Shown here: positions 19,136 to 27,447 of the stretch, one piece after another | Layout: each line of letters opens with the position of its first letter | Position numbering within the stretch: the first letter of the stretch is position 1 | Origin: Pseudomonas sp. B21-040 | GTDB taxonomy: Bacteria; Pseudomonadota; Gammaproteobacteria; Pseudomonadales; Pseudomonadaceae | Assembly (NCBI RefSeq): GCF_024748695.1 | Contig: NZ_CP087176.1 | Location: 5,077,501-5,141,500, forward strand | DNA: 64,000 nucleotides | Direction: 5' to 3' | Program-made: the position numbers and the translations under genes | The notes under the pieces: model-generated | Seen by the model: the letters and a program-made list of their open reading frames with translations, nothing else | What the model was told of the DNA's origin: nothing | The model's database searches: none

Positions 19136-20125
19136 ATGAAATTCGACCTCGCCTACTGCCTCAGCCTCGACGACAAGCTGTCGATCTATGACGTGCGCGA
19201 TCTGAATTTCGACGAAACCATGCAGTTCGATTCCGCCAAAGAACACTTCCAATGCCCCAACGATGCCTGTCGTTTGGCGTTCGATCCGGCCAACGTGCTG
19301 ACCACGTTCAACGCCAAAAACGTGAATTACGTCCGCACCCCGCACTTCAAAAACACCCCCAGCACCCGGCATGTGGCGGATTGTCCTTATGTCAGTCTCA
19401 AAGCCTCAGCATCCGGTGTGGACGCAGACGGTGCGGAAACGGATGACAGCCGCGAGGAGCATTTCCCGTCGGAGTTGTTGCTGACCCGACGTCAGTATGT
19501 GCGTCAGCCGTCGAACCCGGCGGGGGCGGCGGATGAGGTTCGAGACATCCCGAAAACCGTTTCGGCGGACAATCACTCAGAGCACCCGACCCGCGAAACG
19601 GCGCCGGACAAGACCAGTGTCTTCGCCCACCCGGTGGAGTGTTTTGTGTCGAACTTCGAGGACAAGGAGCTGCTCAAGCGCATGCCGCTGAAGATTGGCG
19701 AGCACACGGCGCCGTACGGGTCGTTCTTCAAGAAGATCGAGTATTTGCAGGACAACAAGGGGCTGATTTACTGGGGCAAGATCAAGGAGATCAAGGATTA
19801 CACCCAGAGCTTTCGCATCGATTTCGAACAGAAGGTCTGGTTCAAGCAGGCGGATGAGGCGAAGAAGAAGCCTTATTCGGTCAATGTGTACTTGAGCAAG
19901 AAGCTGATCGACAACTACCGCAAGCGCAAAGCGTTTCTGGAAGAGATCAAGCACGCCATCGAGAGCGGGAAGGATTTGTATTGCTTCTTTTATGGCGTGA
20001 CGCCGGAGTTGAAGCAGGTGCCGAGCAAGAAAAACCCCGAGCAGACGTTCGGGGTGTTCAGTGCGGATATTGAGAACCTGGATCACTTCATTATTCGGGA
20101 AGAGCCGGGGTTGGCGGATAAGTAA
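19136..20125 (+). CDS. protein of unknown function with N-terminal Cys/His motif
   Basis: 329 residues; family not recognised. The N-terminal region has FQCPNDACRLAF, then HFKNTPSTRHVADCPY; the C-x4-C, H and H-x3-C pattern resembles the zinc-finger-like N terminus of CoiA-type proteins (tentative). Residues about 110-175 are low-complexity and acidic. The C-terminal half (about 185-325) looks globular, rich in Lys and aromatics. The ATG at 19136 starts MKFDLAYCLSLDD; upstream is only 121 bases from the IS right end. It may belong with the BRO-N/HNH islet or be the disrupted edge of it. Confidence 0.7.
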   Translation: MKFDLAYCLSLDDKLSIYDVRDLNFDETMQFDSAKEHFQCPNDACRLAFDPANVLTTFNAKNVNYVRTPHFKNTPSTRHVADCPYVSLKASASGVDADGAETDDSREEHFPSELLLTRRQYVRQPSNPAGAADEVRDIPKTVSADNHSEHPTRETAPDKTSVFAHPVECFVSNFEDKELLKRMPLKIGEHTAPYGSFFKKIEYLQDNKGLIYWGKIKEIKDYTQSFRIDFEQKVWFKQADEAKKKPYSVNVYLSKKLIDNYRKRKAFLEEIKHAIESGKDLYCFFYGVTPELKQVPSKKNPEQTFGVFSADIENLDHFIIREEPGLADK

Positions 20126-20131
20126 CAGCGC

Positions 20132-20947
20132 TCAGTTCACAGACATGCTGATCATCACCAACACCAGCAAACCCACATACACCCGCGCATGTATTCGATC
20201 CGGAATCCGCCCGATCCAGGGTGTGGCCAATCGAATCCCCAGCAACGATCCCATCGTCAAAACCGCAAACGCCAGCAGATCCACATAGCCGATAAACCAC
20301 GATCCCAGGTCAAACTCGCTGAACCCCGCCATGGCCATGTAAGTCACCGTCCCGGCCATAGCGACCGGCAGGCTCAACGGACTGGCCATGGACGTCGCCT
20401 GACTCATGCTCAACCCGCAACGCCGCAACAACGGCACGGTCATGACGCTGCCGCCCACGCCGAGAAACGTCGCGATAGCGCCAATGCCTACGCCACCGCC
20501 AGACACTTCCGGCCTGCCCAATCGTCGTGGGATTGCGTTATCGGTGCGTGTAAGAAATCCGCGTCTAACCAGGCAATCCACAATGGTCACGCCCAAATAC
20601 GCGATGAACGCATAACGAATCACCTCGCCACTGACCCACATCGCGGCAACCGCTCCAACTACCGCGCCCAAACCAATGAACCCGCCCAATGGCCACAGGT
20701 AATGGCGAATGAGGTTCCCGGCGCGCCGATGTTTGCCGGTGGCGATCAGTGCGTTGACGATCATCACGCAGGTCGAAGTCGCCACGGCAATGTGCATCGC
20801 CGATTGGCCGACGGGGTCGTCGGCGCCGTGGCTAGCGGTGAGTATGCGGTAGAGCAATGGCACAACGACGAAGCCGCCGCCGAAGCCGAACAGCACTGCC
20901 GTGATGCCGGTCATGCAGCCGAAGAGTGTCAGCAGGAGATAGAACAT
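20132..20947 (-). CDS. TauE/SafE-family membrane protein
   Basis: 271 residues with about eight membrane helices. The N-terminal FGCMTGITAVLFGFGGGFVV and the repeat VGIGAIATFLGVGGSVMTVP are the two glycine-rich TauE/SafE (DUF81) signatures. The family exports sulfite, sulfoacetate or other small anions; the substrate here is unknown. It is divergent from an AraC regulator 112 bases away, a likely regulator-target pair. It converges on the preceding gene with a 6-base gap. Confidence 0.87.
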   Translation of the reverse strand: MFYLLLTLFGCMTGITAVLFGFGGGFVVVPLLYRILTASHGADDPVGQSAMHIAVATSTCVMIVNALIATGKHRRAGNLIRHYLWPLGGFIGLGAVVGAVAAMWVSGEVIRYAFIAYLGVTIVDCLVRRGFLTRTDNAIPRRLGRPEVSGGGVGIGAIATFLGVGGSVMTVPLLRRCGLSMSQATSMASPLSLPVAMAGTVTYMAMAGFSEFDLGSWFIGYVDLLAFAVLTMGSLLGIRLATPWIGRIPDRIHARVYVGLLVLVMISMSVN

Positions 20948-21059
20948 TGCGCGTCGTCCGTTGATGGGGAGCGGTCGACGATAGAGCGATGAGCCTTGGC
21001 CTGCTTCAGCAAGTCAGCCAATAATGTTCGCGTTTACGCCAACTGCTGGAAATCGCTAG

Positions 21060-21827
21060 ATGCGCAATGTTTCGATTGATCTGCTGGATGACACGCCTCG
21101 CCCGGTGGTGGCGATCGGGACGGATTATTCCCACGGCCATGTGTTGCCTCGTCATACACACCGGCGGGCGCAGTTGTTGTATGGCGCCACCGGGGTGATG
21201 CAGGTCAGCACGCATGACGGCAATTGGGTGGTGCCGCCACAGCGGGCGGTGTGGATTCCGCCGGGGATGGCGCATGAGGTGCTGATGCTCGGGGTGAGTA
21301 CGCGCAGTGCGTATATCGAACCGGCGGCGGTTGATCTGGGCGATCGCTGCCAAGTGATCAGCGTGTCGCCGTTGATGCGGCATTTGTTGATGGAAGCGGT
21401 GGAGATCCCGCTGACGTATGACGAGGCCGGGCGCGACGGTGCGCTGATCGACTTGCTGCTGCACGAACTGGCGCGCAGCACTCACCTGCCGTTGCACATT
21501 CCGCTGCCCGTCGATGCGCGGTTGCTGGGGTTGTGCCAGGCGTTTCTCCAACACCCGAATGCTCACCAATCGCCGCAGCAATGGGCCGATCAATTGCACA
21601 TCAGCCTGCGGACGTTCAATCGATTGTTTCGACAACAGACCGATCTAAGTTTCAGCCAATGGCGGCAGCGTGCCTGCGTGGTGCTAGCCCTGTCGCGGCT
21701 GGCATCGGGCACGGCGGTAACGCGCATTGCTGTGGATTTCGGTTATGACAGCCCGGCGGCGTTCTCGACCATGTTTCGTCGTGTGCTGGGGCAGCTACCG
21801 TCCGTCTGGATGGAAGCCACGAAATAG
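21060..21827 (+). CDS. AraC-family regulator with N-terminal cupin
   Basis: 255 residues. The N-terminal cupin (HVLPRHTHRRAQLLYGATGV, WIPPGMAHEV) probably senses a small ligand. The C-terminal AraC HTH pair is QWADQLHISLRTFNRLFRQQ and VTRIAVDFGYDSPAAFSTMF. It is transcribed away from the TauE-like exporter and likely controls it. Confidence 0.88.
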   Translation: MRNVSIDLLDDTPRPVVAIGTDYSHGHVLPRHTHRRAQLLYGATGVMQVSTHDGNWVVPPQRAVWIPPGMAHEVLMLGVSTRSAYIEPAAVDLGDRCQVISVSPLMRHLLMEAVEIPLTYDEAGRDGALIDLLLHELARSTHLPLHIPLPVDARLLGLCQAFLQHPNAHQSPQQWADQLHISLRTFNRLFRQQTDLSFSQWRQRACVVLALSRLASGTAVTRIAVDFGYDSPAAFSTMFRRVLGQLPSVWMEATK

Positions 21828-21866
21828 CAAAAATCGAAAAATGAGTTTGATCCGGGCGCAAAACAA

Positions 21867-21882
21867 CTGTACAAAAACACAG
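21867..21882. promoter_or_regulatory. candidate LexA (SOS) box
   Basis: ACTGTACAAAAACACAGT contains CTGT-N8-ACAG with an AT-rich centre, the LexA consensus form for gamma-proteobacteria. It lies 38 bases before the ATG of the small HTH gene at 21921. Confidence 0.55.
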
Positions 21883-21920
21883 TACATTTTGAATCAGCAC
21901 TCTCGAGCCCGGAGAACACC

Positions 21921-22238
21921 ATGGCCTCTCATGCGATGAAAATCACCCTGGAACGTATCGCCCTCTTCCAATTCACCCCGGCCCACTGCGCCCAGGCCCG
22001 AGCAATGCTGGGGTGGAGTTTTGATGAGCTGGCTCGGGAATCCGCAGTTTCGGTTGAGGCCATCGAGCGGTTTGAGGCCCGGCGCGATGTGCTGGACGTT
22101 ACCCGGCTGGCGTTGGCGTATTGCTTTGAGGCGCAGGGGTTGGTGTTTTTCCCAGGGTTTGCGCCGGGTCGAGGGATGAATGTGAAAGGGTCTACGCCGA
22201 ACCCGGTCGGGCGGGCGGATTATGCGATGGTTGAGTGA
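21921..22238 (+). CDS. small XRE-type helix-turn-helix protein
   Basis: 105 residues. ARAMLGWSFDELARESAVSV followed by EAIERFEARRDVLD is a Cro/C1-type HTH. The rest, ending in GRADYAMVE, is short and carries no second domain that I recognise. The ATG at 21921 has GGAG upstream. A LexA-like box directly upstream suggests induction by DNA damage; the target is unknown. Confidence 0.78.
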   Translation: MASHAMKITLERIALFQFTPAHCAQARAMLGWSFDELARESAVSVEAIERFEARRDVLDVTRLALAYCFEAQGLVFFPGFAPGRGMNVKGSTPNPVGRADYAMVE

Positions 22239-22287
22239 GGTGTCAGTGAGCCGGCCGCTCATTAGCGAGCGGCCCGACTGCAGAGGA

Positions 22288-23346
22288 TCAAGCGTTCTGC
22301 GCTGTGACCTGATCGCGTTCACTTTCCGTCCCGAACCACCACGCACTCCCGCGTTGCGGATACTTCACGTTGAACGCCTCGCCCATTTGCGGCGTGGTGA
22401 TCGACACATTGCGCTCCCAGGCCAACGCCAAAATCCGGTCAAAGGGCTCGAACCAGGCATGCATCGACAGATCGAAAGTGCCGTTGTGAATCGGCAATAA
22501 CCAGCGTCCTTTGAGGTCGATGTGCGCTTGCAGGGTTTGCTCTGGCTGCATGTGCACATGCGGCCATTCAACGTTGTAGGCGCCGGTTTCCATCAGTGTC
22601 AGGTCGAACGGGCCGTGCTGTTCGCCGATGCGTTTGAAGCCGTCGAAGTAGCCGCTGTCGCCGCTGAAGAAGATCCGCGTGTCGCCGTCGATCATGACCC
22701 AGGACGCCCAGAGCGTGCTGTTGCCATCGAACAGTCCGCGGCCAGAAAAGTGTTGCGACGGGGTGGCGATAAACTGGATTCCGTCCACTTCGGTGCCCTG
22801 CCACCAATCGAGTTGGCGGACTTTGCTGGCGTCGATGCCCCATTTGATCAGGGTGTCGCCGACGCCCAACGGTGTGAGGAAATACTTGGCCTTGTCCGCC
22901 AGTTTCAGCACCGCCTGATAATCGAGGTGGTCGTAATGATCGTGGGACAGGATCACCGCTTCAATGGGCGGCAATTCGTCCAGACTGATCGGCGGTTGAT
23001 GGAAGCGCTTGGGGCCAGCCCATTGCACCGGCGAGGCGCGCTCGGCGAAGACCGGGTCGGTGATCCAGAATTTGTCCCGCAGTTTCAGCAGAACCGTTGA
23101 ATGGCCGAGGCGGTAAACGCTGTGGTTGGGTGCCGCCATCAACGCTGCCTGGGTCAGCGCTTGTACCGGCACCGGAGCCGTTGGGCGAGTGTTGCGCGGT
23201 TTGTGGAAGATCATGTTCCACATGATGCGCAGCATTTTGCGAACGCCTTCGCGTTGCACGGGTGCATGGTTTCGGAAAAGCCCTTGCGCCTGACGGGAAG
23301 CTTCAGGTGTTACGGAATTGTCCGCAGGTGAAATTGAAGTGGCCAT
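22288..23346 (-). CDS. MBL-fold metallohydrolase, NAPE-PLD/UlaG-like
   Basis: 352 residues. The metal site is complete: SHDHYDHLD, the His of TPSQHFSGRG, the Asp of FFSGDSGYFDG and the His of LPIHNGTF. The fold resembles NAPE-phospholipase D and related lactonase-like enzymes. The ATG at 23346 was chosen over a slightly earlier alternative. It is divergent from a TetR regulator with a palindromic site between, so that regulator probably controls it. Substrate unknown. Confidence 0.87.
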   Translation of the reverse strand: MATSISPADNSVTPEASRQAQGLFRNHAPVQREGVRKMLRIMWNMIFHKPRNTRPTAPVPVQALTQAALMAAPNHSVYRLGHSTVLLKLRDKFWITDPVFAERASPVQWAGPKRFHQPPISLDELPPIEAVILSHDHYDHLDYQAVLKLADKAKYFLTPLGVGDTLIKWGIDASKVRQLDWWQGTEVDGIQFIATPSQHFSGRGLFDGNSTLWASWVMIDGDTRIFFSGDSGYFDGFKRIGEQHGPFDLTLMETGAYNVEWPHVHMQPEQTLQAHIDLKGRWLLPIHNGTFDLSMHAWFEPFDRILALAWERNVSITTPQMGEAFNVKYPQRGSAWWFGTESERDQVTAQNA

Positions 23347-23467
23347 GACTGAGTGACTCCAGAAAAACCGCACGATTGCAGTTCTTCACGGTGGGACGAT
23401 AAATGGCCAAAGCACGCACGCATCAGCCGGACATTCTATTTTTCGCTGCACAGCATTAACAAAACAT

Positions 23468-23483
23468 TACACTGCACAGTGTA
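23468..23483. promoter_or_regulatory. candidate TetR operator
   Basis: TACACTGCACAGTGTA: two perfect 7-bp half-sites with a 2-base spacer, in the 215-base divergent gap between the MBL and TetR genes. A further half-like GAGTGTAAT occurs at 23524. Confidence 0.6.
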
Positions 23484-23561
23484 GTTTCAAGATTGCATCA
23501 AAGCCGATCACAAGTAAACTACCGAGTGTAATTTTTCTCTGTCTCTTGCCGAAGCGTACTT

Positions 23562-24170
23562 ATGACAGCTCCACAGCGCCTCACCGACCGAAAACGCGAA
23601 GCTATTATTCAGGCGGCGATTGCCGAATTCCGCGCCAATGGTTTCGATATCACCAGCATGGACAAGATTGCCGCCACGGCCGGCGTGTCGAAGCGCACGG
23701 TGTACAACCACTTCCCAAGCAAGGAGGAGTTGTTTGCCGAAATCCTCAATCAATTATGGGCGCGGCTGACCGCAGAACAAGAAACGCCCTACCGCCCTGA
23801 CCTGCCTTTGCGCGACCAGATGCGCCTGCTGTTGCAGGAAAAATTGCAGATGCTGGGCGATGACAATTTTCTTGATCTGGCGCGGGTAGCCATCGCCGCC
23901 ACCATCCACTCCCCTGAACGTGCGCAGAACATGGTCGCCAGAATGGGTGAGCGCGAAGAAGACCTGACTATCTGGATTCGCTCTGCGCAGGCGGATGGTC
24001 GGTTGAAACCCGTCGACCCCGCGTTTGCGGCGCAACAGATCCAGGGAATGCTCAAATCCTTTGCGTTCTGGCCGCAGATTTCCATGGGGCTGCCGGGCCT
24101 GTCAGCCGAAATGCAGACCACCGTGGTGGAGTCAGCGCTGGATATGTTCCTGGCCTGCTATCAGGTCTGA
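23562..24170 (+). CDS. TetR-family regulator
   Basis: 202 residues. The N-terminal HTH (ITSMDKIAATAGVSKRTVYN, then HFPSKEELF) is classic TetR/AcrR. The C-terminal domain matches the TetR_C type with RVAIAATIHSPE. It is divergent from the MBL hydrolase and probably represses it and itself through the palindrome at 23468. Confidence 0.9.
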   Translation: MTAPQRLTDRKREAIIQAAIAEFRANGFDITSMDKIAATAGVSKRTVYNHFPSKEELFAEILNQLWARLTAEQETPYRPDLPLRDQMRLLLQEKLQMLGDDNFLDLARVAIAATIHSPERAQNMVARMGEREEDLTIWIRSAQADGRLKPVDPAFAAQQIQGMLKSFAFWPQISMGLPGLSAEMQTTVVESALDMFLACYQV

Positions 24171-24309
24171 AACGAGCTGCGAAAAATGACATGTTCGGCA
24201 CGATGTTGCTGATGGAGCTGCGCAAAACCAAACAGCGCAATGTGTTTCAGAATGAAAATGAAGCTGGGGCTATAGTGACCCTCAGTCCCAGCCCCAGGCG
24301 GAGAGCATC

Positions 24310-24843
24310 ATGACCACCCCGACCACTGACACAAAACCTGTCGTTGATCATTTACGCTTTCACCGCCCTCACGCCCATCTGGCGCCAACTTTCGGCAACG
24401 ACAAGTTTGCCCTGCGTGCCGAAGCCTTTGCGCGGTTCTTTGGCACGCCGACCTTTCTCGGGGCGCAGACGCTGATCGTCGTGCTGTGGGTGTGCCTCAA
24501 CTTGTTCGGCGTGGCCCACTTCGACCTGTACCCGTTCATCCTGCTCAACCTGGCCTTCAGCCTGCAATCGGCGTACGCCGCCCCACTGATTCTGCTGGCC
24601 CAGACCCGTCAGGCGGCGCGTGATAAAGCGCAGTCCGACGCTGATGCACAGCACCGTGAAGCCCTCGCCGTGGCCAACAGCGAACGTCAGGCCCAGGCCG
24701 CGCACAACACCGCGCAACTGCTGGCATTGCTCGAGCAAAACACCCGGCTCACAGAGATGACCAAGACCCTGACCGAACGCATCGAAAACCTGACCTCGGA
24801 AATGCATCAGCACTTCGTGCGCAAGGTGCCGCCAACGGTTTAG
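24310..24843 (+). CDS. DUF1003 membrane protein
   Basis: 177 residues. Two membrane helices (FLGAQTLIVVLWVCLNLFG and PFILLNLAFSLQSAYAAPLI) are followed by a long charged coiled coil. The order and motifs fit DUF1003, a family of unknown function. GGAG precedes the ATG. It converges on a LysR gene with a 7-base gap. Confidence 0.85.
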   Translation: MTTPTTDTKPVVDHLRFHRPHAHLAPTFGNDKFALRAEAFARFFGTPTFLGAQTLIVVLWVCLNLFGVAHFDLYPFILLNLAFSLQSAYAAPLILLAQTRQAARDKAQSDADAQHREALAVANSERQAQAAHNTAQLLALLEQNTRLTEMTKTLTERIENLTSEMHQHFVRKVPPTV

Positions 24844-24850
24844 CGCTCGC

Positions 24851-25729
24851 TCAAGGCAATCGCAGTGCCCGCCCCAATTCATCAAACAGTGTCACCACCG
24901 AACGCAATGCACGGCAATCCGGACGGGTCAGCAGCCAGAGTGCGGTGTCGTAGCCGTGCAATGGGCCGGTCAACGGCTGCAGCGTGTCGCCGATCAAAAA
25001 ATCCGGCAATGCCGCAACGCCCAACCCGGCCCGCACCAGTTCGGTCACCGACAGCATGCTGTTGCAGCGATAGCTCGGGGTGACACCCGGCAAATGCTGG
25101 CACCGCCAGGCAACAGTGGGATGGTCGGGTAGAAAATCGTCGGGCGCGATCCAGGTCAGCGAAGCCAGGTCTTCAGGATCGACGGACTTCAGATACTGCG
25201 CACTGGCGCAGACCCGGTAGGAAATATCCGCCAGACGTCGACCAACCAAATGCTCGGGTGGTGTACGCGTCAGGCGCAAGGCGATGTCGGCATCGCGGCG
25301 GCTGAGGTTAGCGAAGTCGTTGGAGGTGCTCAACTCGATGGTCAGTGCCGGGTAGGACGGCATGAACTGCGCCAGTGCGGGTAGCAGCAAGCCTTGCAGG
25401 ACCGAGTCCGTACACGTCAGCCGCACCGTGCCGCTGATGACTTCGCCGCCCTGCTCCACCCCGATTCGCGCCGCCTCCAGCGCTTGTTCTGCGCGCTCGG
25501 CCTGCTCGGCCAGAGTTTGCGCGAGCGTGGTTGGCAAATACCCGGCGCGGCTCTTTTCGAACAGTTGCTGACCCAATGCCGTTTCCAGTCGGCGGACGGC
25601 GCGAAACACCGTTGAAACGTCGACTTTCAGCAGGCCCGAAGCCCGGGCCAGAGAACCGCCGCGCACCAGAGCGAGGATCAGGGCCAGGTCGGGATAGTCC
25701 AGTCGATAGTGCGTCGCTGCATTGATCAC
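24851..25729 (-). CDS. LysR-family regulator
   Basis: About 292 residues. The HTH is ILALVRGGSLARASGLLKVD followed by VSTVFRAVRRLE; a substrate-binding domain follows from about residue 95. The start is uncertain: no ATG exists near the HTH, so GTG at 25729 is proposed; TTG at 25744 is an alternative. Longer frames run into the divergent amidotransferase gene. It probably controls that gene and the monooxygenase after it, from the 78-base divergent gap. Confidence 0.82.
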   Translation of the reverse strand: MINAATHYRLDYPDLALILALVRGGSLARASGLLKVDVSTVFRAVRRLETALGQQLFEKSRAGYLPTTLAQTLAEQAERAEQALEAARIGVEQGGEVISGTVRLTCTDSVLQGLLLPALAQFMPSYPALTIELSTSNDFANLSRRDADIALRLTRTPPEHLVGRRLADISYRVCASAQYLKSVDPEDLASLTWIAPDDFLPDHPTVAWRCQHLPGVTPSYRCNSMLSVTELVRAGLGVAALPDFLIGDTLQPLTGPLHGYDTALWLLTRPDCRALRSVVTLFDELGRALRLP

Positions 25730-25807
25730 TTGGGATAACGCCAATATTGAATGCGTGAACGCCAATCTATAGTGGGTACCAGGAATCAACAAGCCGAGAG
25801 AGCACTC

Positions 25808-26506
25808 ATGGAAACCACTGCAATCCGCATCGCCCTGATCGGTGACTACGCCCCTCAAGTCACTGCCCACCAAGCCATTCCCATTGCCCTTGGCATGGCC
25901 GCCGAAGCGTTGCAGCTGGACGTGCAATTCCGGTGGTTGGCCACCGACCAGATCCGCACCAACACACCGCTGCAAGATTTCGATGGTTTCTGGTGCGTGC
26001 CCGGAAGTCCTTATCGAAACATGGACGGGGCGTTGCGGGCGATCCGGTTTGCCCGGGAGCAGCAGCGACCGTTCCTCGGCACCTGTGGCGGGTTTCAACA
26101 TGCGGTGTTGGAGTACGCCCGCGATGTGTTGGGTTGGGAAGATGCCGAACACGGCGAGACGCATCCTGACGCCGCGCGGGCGCTTCTGACGCCGCTGACC
26201 TGTTCGCTGGTGGAAGCGGTGGACAGCATTCATCTGGTTGAAGGTTCGTTGATCGCCAACGCGTACGAAACGACTGAAATACGCGAGGGATATCACTGCC
26301 GCTTCGGTGTGAATCCTGAGTTCGAACGTGAACTAATGATCCAGCAGCTACACGCCGTTGGCCATGATTCGCAGGGGGATTTGCGGGCCGTTGAGCTCAC
26401 CGGGCATCCGTTCTTTGTCGCCACGCTGTTCCAGCCGGAACGTGCAGCGCTCAAGGGCATTCTGCCGCCGCTGGTCCGCGCTTTCATCAAGGCTTGTGTG
26501 AGGTAG
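25808..26506 (+). CDS. class I glutamine amidotransferase, CTP-synthase-like GATase domain
   Basis: 232 residues, matching only the glutaminase half of PyrG; no synthetase domain is present. The nucleophile lies in FLGTCGGFQHAVLEYAR, and the His/Glu pair is expected in TGHPFFVATLFQPE. It may supply ammonia to a partner or act as a gamma-glutamyl hydrolase; unknown. It is followed after 5 bases by the monooxygenase gene and divergent from LysR. Confidence 0.85.
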   Translation: METTAIRIALIGDYAPQVTAHQAIPIALGMAAEALQLDVQFRWLATDQIRTNTPLQDFDGFWCVPGSPYRNMDGALRAIRFAREQQRPFLGTCGGFQHAVLEYARDVLGWEDAEHGETHPDAARALLTPLTCSLVEAVDSIHLVEGSLIANAYETTEIREGYHCRFGVNPEFERELMIQQLHAVGHDSQGDLRAVELTGHPFFVATLFQPERAALKGILPPLVRAFIKACVR

Positions 26507-26511
26507 AAATC

Positions 26512-26823
26512 ATGACGACGACGCCTTACTACGCGGTGATTTTCACATCCCGGCGCACTGAAGGTGATCACGGCTACGCCGAGGCTGCCGAACGCATGGT
26601 GGAGCTGGCCCGTGAGCAGCCCGGTTTTCTGGGCGTGGAATCGGCCCGGGGCGAAGATGGGCTCGGGATTACGGTTTCGTATTGGGCCAGTGAAGCGGCG
26701 ATCCTGGCGTGGAAACATCATCCCGAGCACAGCGCGATTCGTGAACGTGGGCGCTCGACCTGGTACTCGTCGTGTCATACGCGGGTGTGCCGGATTGAGC
26801 GCGATTATCAGTTTCAGCCGTAA
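26512..26823 (+). CDS. antibiotic biosynthesis monooxygenase (ABM) domain protein
   Basis: 103 residues, small ferredoxin-like dimeric ABM fold: YYAVIFTSRRTEGDHGYAEA, then EQPGFLGVESARGEDG and ITVSYWASEAAILAWKHHPE. It is probably co-transcribed with the amidotransferase. Such proteins act as cofactor-less monooxygenases, heme-degrading enzymes or stress proteins; the role here is open. Confidence 0.87.
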   Translation: MTTTPYYAVIFTSRRTEGDHGYAEAAERMVELAREQPGFLGVESARGEDGLGITVSYWASEAAILAWKHHPEHSAIRERGRSTWYSSCHTRVCRIERDYQFQP

Positions 26824-26882
26824 TGATTTGCGGTGCCCATCAAGCCTGCTCGCGAAGGGGCCAGCCAAGACACCGCAAAACA

Positions 26883-27209
26883 TCAGCCCTGTACAAGACT
26901 CCTGACCGCCGCTATCTCCGGCACTTCCTGCCGATTCATGTACACCCGCAACGGCTCGGTGATGTTGATCCGGTCATCAATGTTCTGATCCAGCAGCAAC
27001 TGAATCAACTCACGCTTGAGCGTCATGGCCTGCTCCGGGCCCGGTGCCCAGACAAACTCACTGGTGGGAATAATGCCGTCATCGGCCACGTCCATGCCGA
27101 ACGAGTCTTCGCTGAATCGCACAATGTAGTGGCCGGTCTTGCGGTTGAGGCCGACAAAGCCTTTGAGTTGGTCGGCGGCCTGGCAGATAAGCTCGGAAGT
27201 GATGCGCAT
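26883..27209 (-). CDS. conserved hypothetical protein
   Basis: 108 residues without signal peptide or membrane segment. It starts MRITSELICQAADQLKGFVG and ends EIAAVRSLVQG. Amphipathic and mixed alpha/beta by eye; no known domain recognised. It stands alone between the ABM gene and glpQ, with its promoter facing glpQ's. Confidence 0.7.
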   Translation of the reverse strand: MRITSELICQAADQLKGFVGLNRKTGHYIVRFSEDSFGMDVADDGIIPTSEFVWAPGPEQAMTLKRELIQLLLDQNIDDRINITEPLRVYMNRQEVPEIAAVRSLVQG

Positions 27210-27447
27210 ATAAACCTCACAAAAAGTCGTTTCAACGACCGGTGATCAATGGTTTACACGCAAGGGAAACGACACGGTTTTCCCTCTGCCGGGGAAATTG
27301 CCGCGGCCAAGAGTACTGCAAAGAAGTGCACAGTTGCGCTGAAAAATTCTGCTTTGAACACGTTTATGTCGGTCTGGCGATAGCGCCGGCAACGCTCAGT
27401 TGTTAAAAGGGACGTCTTTGAATACTCATTGCGAAAGGATCTCGACC

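Noticed and set aside
26824..26882. REP element after the ABM gene
   Set aside because: Only a partial GCCTGCTCGCGAAGG half is present, with no inverted partner.
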